Shown: piece after piece, positions 49,150-60,604 of the stretch
Layout of the letters: each line of letters begins with the position of its first letter
Numbering within the stretch: position 1 is the stretch's first letter
NCBI GenBank assembly: GCA_033964015.1
Contig: CM066913.1
Span: 17,135,854-17,199,853, forward strand
DNA: 64,000 nucleotides
DNA from: Scolanthus callimorphus
Lineage: Eukaryota > Cnidaria > Anthozoa > Actiniaria > Edwardsiidae
Direction: 5' to 3'
Translations under genes and position numbers: made by a program
The notes under the pieces: model-generated
Told to the model about the DNA's origin: nothing
Databases searched by the model: none
Seen by the model: only the letters and a program-made list of their open reading frames with translations

Positions 49150-49575
49150 GATGGGTACCTTAAAATTTCGAAAGTCTCCGTAAAATATTGCAAAATCTCG
49201 GAATCTCGGCGTTCTTTTCGCGCGTCTCGGAGTCTCTTTTTTCTCGCAATTTCACCGTCTCGGAGTCTCGGATTTTTCTACCGCGGTCTTGGAGTCTCGA
49301 ATTTTTATTTTATCATTCTGACTTGTAAGCAAAGCATGATACCGTCAGATGCAGGGACGTCGACCCCAGGACTCACAAAATTTGGAGACTGCCTTGAAAT
49401 GGCGAAATTCCGTGCAATTCTCCCGGGAGAAATACAGCAAATGTATGGCGGTCGTCTTGAATTTTTCCCGGGAGACGAAGCGAAAAGGCTCTGACTCGGA
49501 TTTTGATATTTGTCAAAAGACTCGGGCTCGGATCTGAAACGCGGGTCTCGGCGTCTCGGCAAGTCTCGGATTTAC
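49150..49575. repeat. TCTCGG-rich low-complexity repeat
   Basis: The hexamer-based motif CGGAGTCTCGG and its variants occur at both ends of this interval, around a unit with TCCCGGGAGA palindromes near 49,420 and 49,470. The two flanks are in opposite sense in part, so this may be another diverged inverted-repeat element. Confidence 0.5.
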
Positions 49576-51110
49576 CCATCATTTGCTCACACCCGCGACT
49601 TGTCCTGCGTCTTAGAAACTACAAGACAAGCCCGCTACACCTCGTCTCACTCTTCGCTTCTATCAGCTACAGCCAAAACCATGTTCGTGGGCATCGCGGG
49701 TGCAATGGTCGTGAATAGTGCCGTATTCTTACGAAGAAACGATTTCCAATAGGAATGATTTGCTTCTGTTTCGTTTGCATATTAAACATCAGGCAAATAA
49801 TGATGATCAATGATCAAACAGATACCATCAGACTAATTATCTGGCTAATGAAGTATAGCAACTACACAGCAGTAGCACACAGTAGTAATAATATAATAAT
49901 GAAAAAACTATGCCCTCATTCTTAAAGTGCAATCCATAGATCTCTACCTATTCCAGTGGACCTTTCTGCCTAACGTCGATTGATGATGTAATTATGCCAT
50001 CTCTTCTGCCAAACGTAGGGTCCTAGCTTAGAAGGGATAGAAGGGTGCCCATGATCCACCTTTTTGGGACGCAAAATATAGTAAAAATAATAGGGAAAAT
50101 GGACAAAAATGGTCAACATAACTTTCAGTAGTTGTTACACCAGCCTTCCTCAATGCTAGCACGTCCAGGTCAGAAACTTGCCATGTAACAATTTCATCAA
50201 CTAATTTCACCGAGGCCCTAGGTCTTTTGCCGCAATTGGGGGAAAGAGGGAAAAGCTCACAAACCTTCGTCCTAGACTAAGGGACGGAATAGGATTATGC
50301 TCTTATGGATTTTACTTTAATTGAGCAAGGAAAGTAAGAGAGACGCACAGATTGGTACTGCACAACTTTACTGACTATTACTGGCTGACTAAAAGTCAGA
50401 CTGACCTACTGGTCAGACTTCCCTGGTCAGACCATGTCTAACTCTTACTTTTAACTAACCTTAAGTCTAACCTAAAGATTACAAGTTCAGGGTCTCAATT
50501 TATACCCTTTTTCAATCAGCTGTATTTACACAGATATTTAGATTACGTGTCTTACAATTTTAAATTAAAGGTCTGTGAAACATCGTATTTAAGAAATTCT
50601 ATTTAACTCTGAAATGATTCATTAGATAAAGAGAACAGAATATAAAGTTTGGCTACGAAATTTAGTATAGTTCTTTAGAGAATTTCAGAGATATTTTAGA
50701 ATAAGGTTTTCTGTAATAACTCCAATTAAAATTGAAAGTTAAGATATTTACTTTTACCTTGCGCCTTAAGTCCGGGACGCAACTGAATCTACACATTCCA
50801 ATTGCCAGGAACTCAGGTGTTGAGTGAAACTGGAAAATAGGAAATTGTTTGAAAGTAAAACTCAATATTGAAATCTCTGTTATTGATCAAAAGTCAACAT
50901 GTCAAATCTAAGAAAAAGTATTTGTTTTGGTTTAGACTAAATTGTACAGTTTTTGTAATTTTTATATTTGATTCACGGATTCCCAATTCAATCTAAATTA
51001 CCCGAAAAACGTATCATAACACTATATCGAATCAACCCGCCGGCAGTTCTACCCAACCCGGTAACGGAACGTTATTGCTAGAGACGATGAAAAATGAAAT
51101 GAAACTTGCA

Positions 51111-51392
51111 CATATCAAGAGAATTCGCCAAAAACTGTCGTTTTGACAACGTTGCAAAACTTCCTTATTAGGAAATTCCTCTTACCTTATTTGGAAGGTC
51201 TGTAAGTACTTTTCCTCGTATCTTACCGAAAAAAGCTGGAAAATTTACCGTAACTTACAGATACTCGACAAACATCGTCCTCTTGGCCGTCATTTTGTTT
51301 TTGCTCCCCGCCGAGGGGCCTGAGCCACGTTTTGAACACCACAGGCGGCCCGCGCGGATGTGCCATAAAAACGACAGCACTTTCTTGATATG
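51111..51392. mobile_element. TATCAAGA-end MITE
   Basis: 282 bp with ends CATATCAAGA and TCTTGATATG, and subterminal AAAACTGTCGTTTT facing AAAACGACAGCAC. Nearly the same over its full length as the copy at 62,429-62,713. No coding capacity. Confidence 0.75.
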
Positions 51393-53096
51393 ATGATTTT
51401 TATCAGTTTTTTTCTACATATAAATCGTGTCGGTAAACGACTCAACGGCGTGAAGTCTTGGTATCCAATGTAGAAGACATACACTCGATTTGGGTTCCCC
51501 ATTGTTACGTGTGAAGTCTGTCTTGGCCCACCATCAGGTGTTACTTTTTCATTATCATAGCTTGCAAAAATGCAAATAAATCTTGTTCCCTTAAATCATC
51601 TGAACATTTTTGCTTCAATGCTTTATTTAAAAATGAAAGGAAACACTTGTTAAAAGTATGAGCTAGTACAAGTACAGACTAGTAACACAACCAGTAGTGT
51701 TAAATAAACAATCAGCAGCCAATTAAACCACCAGACAAGCAGATTAGTATCCAAGGAGAAAACCTTAGAGGCTCCATGTTATCGTTGCAGGTTGTACACT
51801 AATCCCTTGTCGTCTACTTCGAGTTCTTACACCATTTTAAAACGGCCAAAAGCAATAGAAACTATATTTTAAAAAATGTGATTTCATCACGAGTCTTCGA
51901 GACCTGTTTATAATTGTTTTTTAACAGGTAGCGTCTTAGAAGACATTGTTACCACCCAAATAATAATAATATTATTAAGGTATTTTGCCCAGGCCGCAAA
52001 TCTCCTTTACTGCTCTCCAATACGGTTAAGATAAAACACAAACAATCTCTAAAAGACTTGCTTCATCTTGCAATAAACATTCATGGTTATAGTTTAGGGT
52101 CGGCTCTTTAGAGTATAACCGAGTTATTATGTTACGGGATAACTTGATAAGAAGTTGTACCATGAATGGGTATATAATATAAGATGTTGTATCTTGTTAT
52201 GGGACCTTAACTTACTTACCAATTTTCATATACTATAACCTGTCTGTTTTCCCTTTGTCAGAACGCCCTGCAAATGTTTATGTATCAGTTTACCATCTGT
52301 GAACTGTTAATGCCGTGTAGTCGAGAAGCTAATTTCAAGCTTAGCCATTCATAAATAATTGATTATTATTCTGAATGTCGCTTGGCACTCCGCCTGAAGT
52401 CCAACGCATTTAACCAGTTCTTTTGAATGCATTGCGCCTCCCAGTGCAGTTTGTTTGAACACCGGCCGAACGCGGACTAACAGCCTTTGCTATGGTTGAT
52501 TGGTAAATCGATTCACAAAACATCGAAAACGTCTTGAATTACCTGCGGAGGAGTTGTAGGTCTTTGTTTTTACATCGTAACAGCCAACGGGAGTTTCTCG
52601 TCGTTTCGTTGTAATATCAGTTTTAGCTTTTTGTTATGTCTTTGACATCAATGTAGCATTGTTAATGTTGTTTTCAGCAAGTTATGTTCAGCCAGTTGCT
52701 ATTCGGGCGGTGTTTGCTTTGTCGCGGTTTCGTACAGTGATTTGTGTAAAATCACAGAGATAACAACTCCGCCCTCAAAATTACACCTTCGTTAAATCTG
52801 GACCCTCAGCGAATGGCGTGTGGTTTTGATGTAATGTTAGTATACCTGGATGGAATTCTTCCAATGCACGATTTACACTTTACTGCCAAGTGACCATTGC
52901 TGCGACAAACATTGCATGGGTTGGGCTCGCCAGCGAGGAAGTAGATTTGCAAGTTTTACGGGCAAGGTTACATGTGGATTTGCATTATGGTTTATTTCAT
53001 TGCCTTCAACTAACCAAATTGCAGTAAACTGAAAACCGCCCGTTTGGACAAATGCGTCAAGAACCGTACAACGATTTTAAAAATGGCGTCTGAATA

Positions 53097-53125
53097 CCTA
53101 TATATATATATATCATATATATTTA
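53097..53125. repeat. (TA)n microsatellite
   Basis: Alternating T and A over about 28 bases with one interruption. Confidence 0.85.
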
Positions 53126-56100
53126 TATTTGTTTTACAGAAATTGAAAGTTGAATATATAGGTCACTATTTTTAAAGCTGACCTGGTTAGATATAAGTTC
53201 TCTTTCGTGTAAATAAAGTGAAAATGAAATTTTTATATAAAAGGAATTGAAATTGAATTAGGCCACCTCAGTCAGTTCCAAGGAACGGTGTCGTCGTATA
53301 CAGCATTCCGTTGTACATTTCTTCGACGCAAAATCAATTTGACTAAGGAAATATGCAAACTAATTTTCTGGTAAGAAGACAATGTATGGCCTGGTTTACC
53401 ATCATAAACAGAAAAAGAAAATACAATTATTTTCTTGAGTGGCGAATCAAATGACTGAAATGACTGAAATGCTTAAACCTGTACACCTTTTAGTATTTTA
53501 CCCATTTCCTGGGGCAACTCTAGGTTGGTTCTAGGCTAAAGTATGCCTCTTTACAATCAGATTTCCAAGTAGATAGAAACTGATTTGGCATTGCCCTAAT
53601 CAGTAAAATCCAAACATAAATAATTACGCTCTTGATTTTGAAAATTCGCTCAAAAGGCGCCAATGGCTTTTATAAGATGGCACGAACCATAACACGACCC
53701 AGGTGAAAGTTTCTCATCAAGGCAAACACAAACAGAAGGAATTTTATCGGATCACAAGTAGTGGAAATAATAAGGAGGTAGCTGTCAGTACGATTTGTAT
53801 AAGGCACCAAGCTGAACGGTTTTAATTGTAATCCCAGCAGGACCTCTGCCCGCCGCGTGAAATACTCAGCAAATAGAATTACTGATGGCCTCAACTGAAT
53901 TCCATTCAATTTGAAAATGCCAGGTTTCTTTTTCTGTTCCTTAACGACTTGGGTTTGTTTCTTGTTCTAATCGCTGCCATTTCATTACCTTTCCTTTGAT
54001 AAGGATGAAAGGAAAATGATTTACTTTGCTTTTGCATTCTTGCAAGTGTAAATGCTAATGAGTGAAGACACAATTTGTGCTCCATTGAAAGCTATGGTTT
54101 TGGTCAAAGAGAAAGACAAAGTAAGCGAAAAAGTGGCGAACGAATACTGTGCAAAAGATTTCCAGCCTCGTCTGCATTAACTGCGTGAACAAAAAAGGAC
54201 AAATCCTGCTTCTATATTACTCTGATCAATTATGTACTAGCACATTTTTGGGTTCGACGAACTAGCATTTACGGCATGTCAGTTGCGCATCGAACGTTTA
54301 ACAGTTTCAGACTAGTAAACCCACCTTAGTTTTGTTCGTCCTTTGTGTGTTTTAGTAGTACAGGTGTAGTAAATTCCCAAGCTCTGAGCGCTCCTGTGTC
54401 GTATAACAAAACAGGTTATCCGAATGTCAATTTCTAACAGCAGCAGGGCTGACCAGTGCTAGGTCGTATAGACCAACCATAAACCAAAACACGTAATCAA
54501 CGCTTATTGCGCGACAAATGGGTCGGTGTTTAGTTCTAATTGCTACGAGGATGGGGTAATTAGAGAAAGCGCACTGCATATGACAGGACACAATCAGTAC
54601 GTCTCACCGCGCTGCCCGAGATAAATCCTCTCGGATTCAAAACAACCTCCCGGTTTAATCGCTTTTCTCGCGCTTCGTGAGCCGTGAGAACGACAAATGA
54701 AAGAGGCCCTGGGTCATACAAAATATCATATTATTACAATATCTTTTGTGCTTAGTTTTCTATATATCATTATATCCAAGTGAGTGCTTAATATTTTTCA
54801 ATGAAATTGTCGGCATGTTTTAACAAAGATGAATGGTCGAGCGTTATTAGATTAGACGCCTTATGTTGTAGTTCTTATACTTACGGCAAGAAAACTCTGC
54901 TGGATGATACCCTAGTATATTCCCTCTCTCCCTTCTTTGTTATCTCGGATACGATACTTGTCTTTAGTGAGCTCAGTCGTAAAGTAAAATAAAATGCAAA
55001 ATCCAGCTTAAGACTACTTACAAACATCAACAGTACAATTCAGCTCTGTTTTTAAATTGACAATCATAACATTTAAAAGAAAATCGCGCTCATACGACTT
55101 GTTATCAGGAAAAATACATAGACGTCGAAGTCAATGAAAGCAATCAATAAATCAAAAAGCCAAGCCGTGATTGAAAAAGCAGACTAAAGAATGGAACCGT
55201 TTGTTATTGTAAATATAATATACACTTAGGTAAATCATCTCAGGGGGTGTTCCAACGCCCAATTTGAAATCATCATTCACCTAGTTGGAACAAAACACAT
55301 CTGCCTCAAAAAAGGCAAACTTGACCCGTCTTCCATATGGGATGGTTATCCGGGTGGGCGTACCCACGCCCCGTTCTGTTTGGGAAACGACCATTCCGTG
55401 GGGGTGCTCAGATTTGCTGGGAGGATACTGCAAGCGTTATAAAATTGACTAACCTGGCCCTTTTGTGGATGTTCTAGCCAGTCTGGTTAAAATTGTTTAA
55501 ACGTTTCAACAGATAATGGACCTGATCAGTTGAGAAACTCGCTAGTTTTGGCCTGCCGCGCTTTGTCAGAATATCAATCATTAGTCACATCCCACAAGTG
55601 GCACATTATCAATGCTGCATTCGGATTGGTTGAGGTACTAGTATGCTATAAGTTATAGCCTATTACTAGCGAAAATGGCAAAATACCAGATGCAAAAACT
55701 CGGATTTGGATCGAAAAATTAACCTATTAGTTGGATTTGACTAGAAGAATCACTCCTTTCACCCTTGTCCCTGAGTCAATTGCCCATTCGGCTTTAAGGG
55801 CAATTAGCTCAGAAGCCATTAATTGAGCTATCAAAGAACTATCTTAAAGCCTGCTTCACTTCACTTCACTTTACTATATTAGTGCGACCTATCAAAAGAT
55901 AAATTCATTGCACAGCGCCGGCATTATTTCCTAACTTAATTACGGACTTTCCCGCTGCCTCAAAGGCCATAGATGCTGCAACATCACCCGCTCCTTATCA
56001 GGAACACTCACAGCCAGAGCGAGGCTTTTGTCATTAGCTTATTTTGTGAAAAGACGCTGACAATGCAATAAGCACATACGAGCTCCTGAGAAGTATTTTC

Positions 56101-56399
56101 CACTTTCCGCTCGTTTTTCATAAAAGCATGGTAAGGCATGCAACCTATTTTTTGTCATGTACATGCGCTTGTCAGAATAAGATACGAGTTAACGCTTTAA
56201 AACATTTGCGTGAATGTAATTGAAAAAAAGATTATTGCGTGAGAAAAGCAAGTAGATTAAACAGCTTTCGCGATGGGGGCTTAAATTTAAAGGCGTGGCC
56301 GGAAGTTGGATCTGTTCCCCTCATCTCTTGATACCTCCTGATACCTGCTACAGAATCTGTATTTCAGTAGTTTTGTTTCTACAGTAAAAACCCGCAAGG

Positions 56400-56880
56400 A
56401 AGAACCTAGAACTTAAGAACCTCTAGGCTAAAATTTCCCTGTTATACACTCATTATATAAGAACCTGTTTAGCCTAAAATGTGTAATAGGTTCTTAATTT
56501 TCAAGAAATAGAACGTTCAGGAATCTATATTCACAAAAATTCATGGATTGGAACATTTCTTAATATCAGTACGATATCTTAATATCAGTACGAAAAATGC
56601 TTTACAATTTATATGCGCGTTTATGATGTGAAAGGGCTGTTCAGTACAGTAATTCAATTGGGAACTACTTTAATATGGTTTTAGAAATAAAGGAGAAATG
56701 CGATATACAGCATACCATATATATATATTTTGCTGAAGTCATGACATAACTATTTGGGCCATAAAATTTAAGAACCAAAAAGAGGTTCTTAAATTTTAAA
56801 AGAGCCTAAATAGCCTACTTGCTCTAGCACCATTTATATAAGAACCTGTTTAGGCTAACTTGGGGAAATGTAGGTACTTA
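56400..56880. repeat. Related AAGAACC repeats
   Basis: ATATAAGAACCTGTTTAGCC near 56,455 and ATATAAGAACCTGTTTAGGC near 56,836 are direct copies. Several inverted GGTTCTTAA motifs lie between and beside them. It probably is the remains of one or two inverted-repeat elements. Confidence 0.5.
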
Positions 56881-57339
56881 CTCGCGCGTTTTCACAGTAT
56901 ATAACGTCCACGACTTACACCATTTACGTTAATTGTTATCTTTCAGATTCAATAGTTAAGTCCTTCACTATTGGGAGGTAATAAACTCGAAGCGTCATAA
57001 AGAGTTGATATTACAGAAACCTCGACTATCAATCAATTTTGAGAAACGCATTTTGCCGCAGACAACGTTGACTTGTCTAGATCTTTCTCGCGTTAAACGC
57101 TATAAAAGTTTCCTCGATTTGTTATTGCAATATTCAATAGCTAGTAGTACATCGATTTGCAGTGGGAAAAGCTTCTTTGAATTCGTTGTTCATGCATGTT
57201 CAATTAGTAATGGTTTTCGAGTTCCACCAATGAACATGACCAATGTAGGAAACTCTACAATATCTCTCACCAAGAAACGCGAACAGGTTTCTAAACAGCA
57301 AACAATTAACGAAGGAACATAAAAAATAATTAACCACTG

Positions 57340-57590
57340 AACCAACAAACCAACCAACCAATTAAACAACTGCCAACCAACAAAATCAACAAACAACCGA
57401 ACCAACCCATGCTACAACCACCAATCCACCAACCAACCAAATCAAACAGTCAACCAAATGAACCAACCAAGCAACCAACCAACCAAGCAGCCAACCATCC
57501 AAGCAACCACCCAAGCAGCCAATCAAGCAGCCAACCCACCCACCAACCAACCAACCACCAACCAACCAAACAACAACAGAAGAAGCTGAT
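57340..57590. repeat. (CCAA)n simple repeat
   Basis: Degenerate ACCAACCAAC tracts over about 250 bases, immediately downstream of the stop codon of channel subunit B (minus strand), so probably within its 3' UTR. The long Trp/Gly/Leu-rich frames on the minus strand and Pro/Asn/Gln-rich frame on the plus strand come from the repeat. Confidence 0.85.
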
Positions 57591-57609
57591 TCCTTGAGTA
57601 TGCCGGTTC

Positions 57610-60572
57610 CTAGCCCAGGTACTGGAAGCAGTACACAATATTGTAGATAAGAAATGCTGTTGGGAATATTATCCGTGAGGTAATATCGATCCAAGCGGCA
57701 TAAGAGCGAGCCTGCAGCTCACACGTCTTCTTTTTGCTGCTCGATATATGATTTTCAGTCAGTGAAGTCGTGCTGATCCCGTTCGTGTTCTCTGGTGAAA
57801 GAGACGGAATAGTCCACCAAGCAAGACTCTGGAAGAAACAGCATATTCAATAGATCAATTGAAGATCTTGTCTAGTCTACCAGGGATAAAAGGACGACAA
57901 AAAATATGTGCCTATTTGACAAGAATCACGAGGAGGATAAAGGAGGGAGGATTTGGCATCATGTTGCTCGGGAAGAAAATTCGCCAATCCTAGGAAAAGC
58001 CCAGTGAATAATTTGTTTTACCTTGAGAGCAGGTGGAGGCACTTTTTTCTTCTTGACCTTCTTTTCTCTAACGATGTAAACAATAACGCATTCCACTAAT
58101 GCAAAAAACACGAAGCCAAACGAAATAAGTAGGTACCAATCTAGAGCCTTGGGGTAGCTCACACGAGGCATGGTGGTGTTGGTGGAACCCAGTAGAAACA
58201 TAATGGTCAGGATAATCGTGATGCCGAGAGCCATACGGTTTCCCATGTCGTCCCTGTCCATCCAGAACACGATCCAGCTTAACATGACGACGAATACATC
58301 AGGAGCGTACACTTGAATGAGGTAATATCCCACGCGACGCTTGAATGTGAAGGTGACGATTACTGCGGCAAAAGCTCCTGAAAGAAAGCAGAACGACAGC
58401 GTAAACAGAGTTAAGGATTTTATATAAGTGGATAGACCATGCAGATTACGTATGACTGTGAAAAGTGCCGCAACAAAGTTCTGTGGCAGTTCTTACTTGC
58501 TTGGGTGACTAGGCGAAACAGCTATAGAACAGCCTCGTAACATGGTATATCTAGGACACACTGAGCCCTTTGTATAGAATCTGATTCGGTCATCCGATTT
58601 GATTGACTACAACGAAACTCAACTTCCCAAGCTCATTCGATGTCTTGAACGCTGAAACAGCAGTAACTGGTGTCATATAGAACTTTGCCTGTAAAAATTA
58701 TCACCGGTTACAGGAAGTTCGATCACTTGACGCCGCCGCTGCGCTTGACTGACACGTGAGCGAGATGCTGCAACTTAGAGTTGCGGTTATATGGCCTATA
58801 AGTGCACCAAACACCTTAAGCCCTGGCTAAACTAGGACACATGTAGCGTGTGTAGAAGCCCTAAATGTAATAACTGGCCCTAAGTGTAATAAAGGCCCCA
58901 AATGTAATAAAAATTGGCCCTAAGTGTAATAAAGGCCCCAAGTGTAATAAAAAGTGGCCCTAAGTGTAATAATGGCAATGGTCATACAACGTCCTAGTTG
59001 GAATAAGTCAACGTTGTTATATCAATAAATTACAGTGATACCTCAATCAAGCGGCCATCCTCTATTGAGCAGCCACTTTTTAAAGTCCCAAAATACCGTT
59101 TTTGTCACTCCAACTAGGACGGATATTTCTACCGCATGTAAACGGGGTCTAATATGAAGCAAAGACCGCGGGCTTTGTATTATTAAGTATCGGCTTCAGG
59201 GTACTCATGGAACACGTGACTAGGTGTGTGCTGCTACTCTTTGAGAAGCTGACCTTAAACCTGCAACACGTTCTATTCTGTATCCCTGTTCTAGGGAACT
59301 TACAAAGTCGCTACTGCCAGTTTGTATGATCATTGCCATTATTACACTTAGGGCCACTTTTTAATACATTTGGGGCCTTTATTACACTTACGGCCAATTT
59401 TTATTACATTTGGGGCCTTTATTACACCTAGGGCCATTTCTTATTACACTTGGGGCCTTTATTACACTTAGGGCCAGTTATTACATTTAGGGCTTCTACA
59501 GGGTGGAACATTGTACCCCCGCACATATTTCCTTCATGTTTCCCTGTTTAGCCACGCGAGAAACATTTACGCGCGCAACAAATTTTGTAGCCGGGACACA
59601 AAGAAATATTTCTTCGCAAGGCAATGAGAAACATTCTATGCGTCCGAGATACACGCATGCGATGCTTCCTATAGTTTAACCACTCTGGGAAACATGCAGG
59701 ACATAAATGTTGCGCGCTACATGTGTCCCAGTTTAGCCGTAGCTTTAGCACCCGAATACCTATGTTGTAACTTGTTCCCTCATTCATAATCGAGTAACAT
59801 AATCGAGTGACTTAGGCCTAGTTCATACGTCGCATTTAATTAGACGAATTTAATTGATCAATTAAATTCGTCTGTGCGACGTATAAAATGGAGGTTCGTT
59901 TTATACGACGAATAAAATAAAACGAAGACATACTTCAGACGTTGTATACGTCCGGGGTCGACGTATACAACGTCTTGGACGAATTTAATTTTCGACCTTT
60001 TTAGTTTCGTTTTATACGTCGCATTTCAGACGAATTTATTGCGATAATTAAATTCGTCTGAATTAAATTCGTCCGAAATACGACGTATAAACTAGGCCTT
60101 ACCTGTGAAGTATTTGTCAGTGGTGTTGGTTATCTCGACCGACTTCATCTCGAATTGTGCCATAGAGGTGTTGCCAACAGACACTTGGTTTTCAGGGTGC
60201 CACAAGAACAAGATATAGTCAGTCGAGAAGCTGTCTAAAGAGAAATGTTCGGGTATTTTTTTGTGTTGCAGAGCACCACTATTAACGTCAACATTCACTA
60301 ACAAGGAGCTTGGGCGGCCTGTGAAGCGACATGCATCAACGTGACAAACGTGTCCCGTGACAGTTGTACAACACTGTTGTTACCCACACTTCATGAACCC
60401 TTGTGAAAGACCGTGTCAATAGGACAAACGACAGATGTTTACCAACACATCATGAAGTCCTGTAAGACCGTTGTCTTATATATCACTATATAGCTTATGT
60501 AATTCATTTAAATCCTGACGGAACTTGTACCGTGTATAAATAAAGTTACTACTACTACTACTACCACTACTA

Positions 60573-60604
<32 letters not shown>

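Larger units (their letters stand above)
48520..57600. other. Intergenic interval between the two channel genes
   Basis: About 9 kb with no gene I can support. Holds a hairpin at 48,870-49,044, TCTCGGAGTCTCGG-type low-complexity sequence at 49,150-49,570, a TATCAAGA MITE at 51,111-51,392, (TA)n at 53,097-53,125, AAGAACC repeats at 56,400-56,880 and (CCAA)n just before 57,600. Short frames at 53,670-53,909 and 57,005-57,322 resemble nothing I know. Confidence 0.45.

Noticed and set aside
53670..53909. Frame with CDPIKFLLFVFALMR, which recalls a GPCR TM7
   Set aside because: There are no other TM helices in either direction and the resemblance is confined to a few residues.
57005..57322. 105-residue plus-strand frame just before the CCAA repeat
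   Set aside because: No family motif, and it lies in the downstream flank of the minus-strand channel gene. I could not support it.
57386..57694. Trp/Gly/Leu-rich minus-strand frame that looks like a membrane protein
   Set aside because: It is the translation of a (TTGG)n simple repeat.
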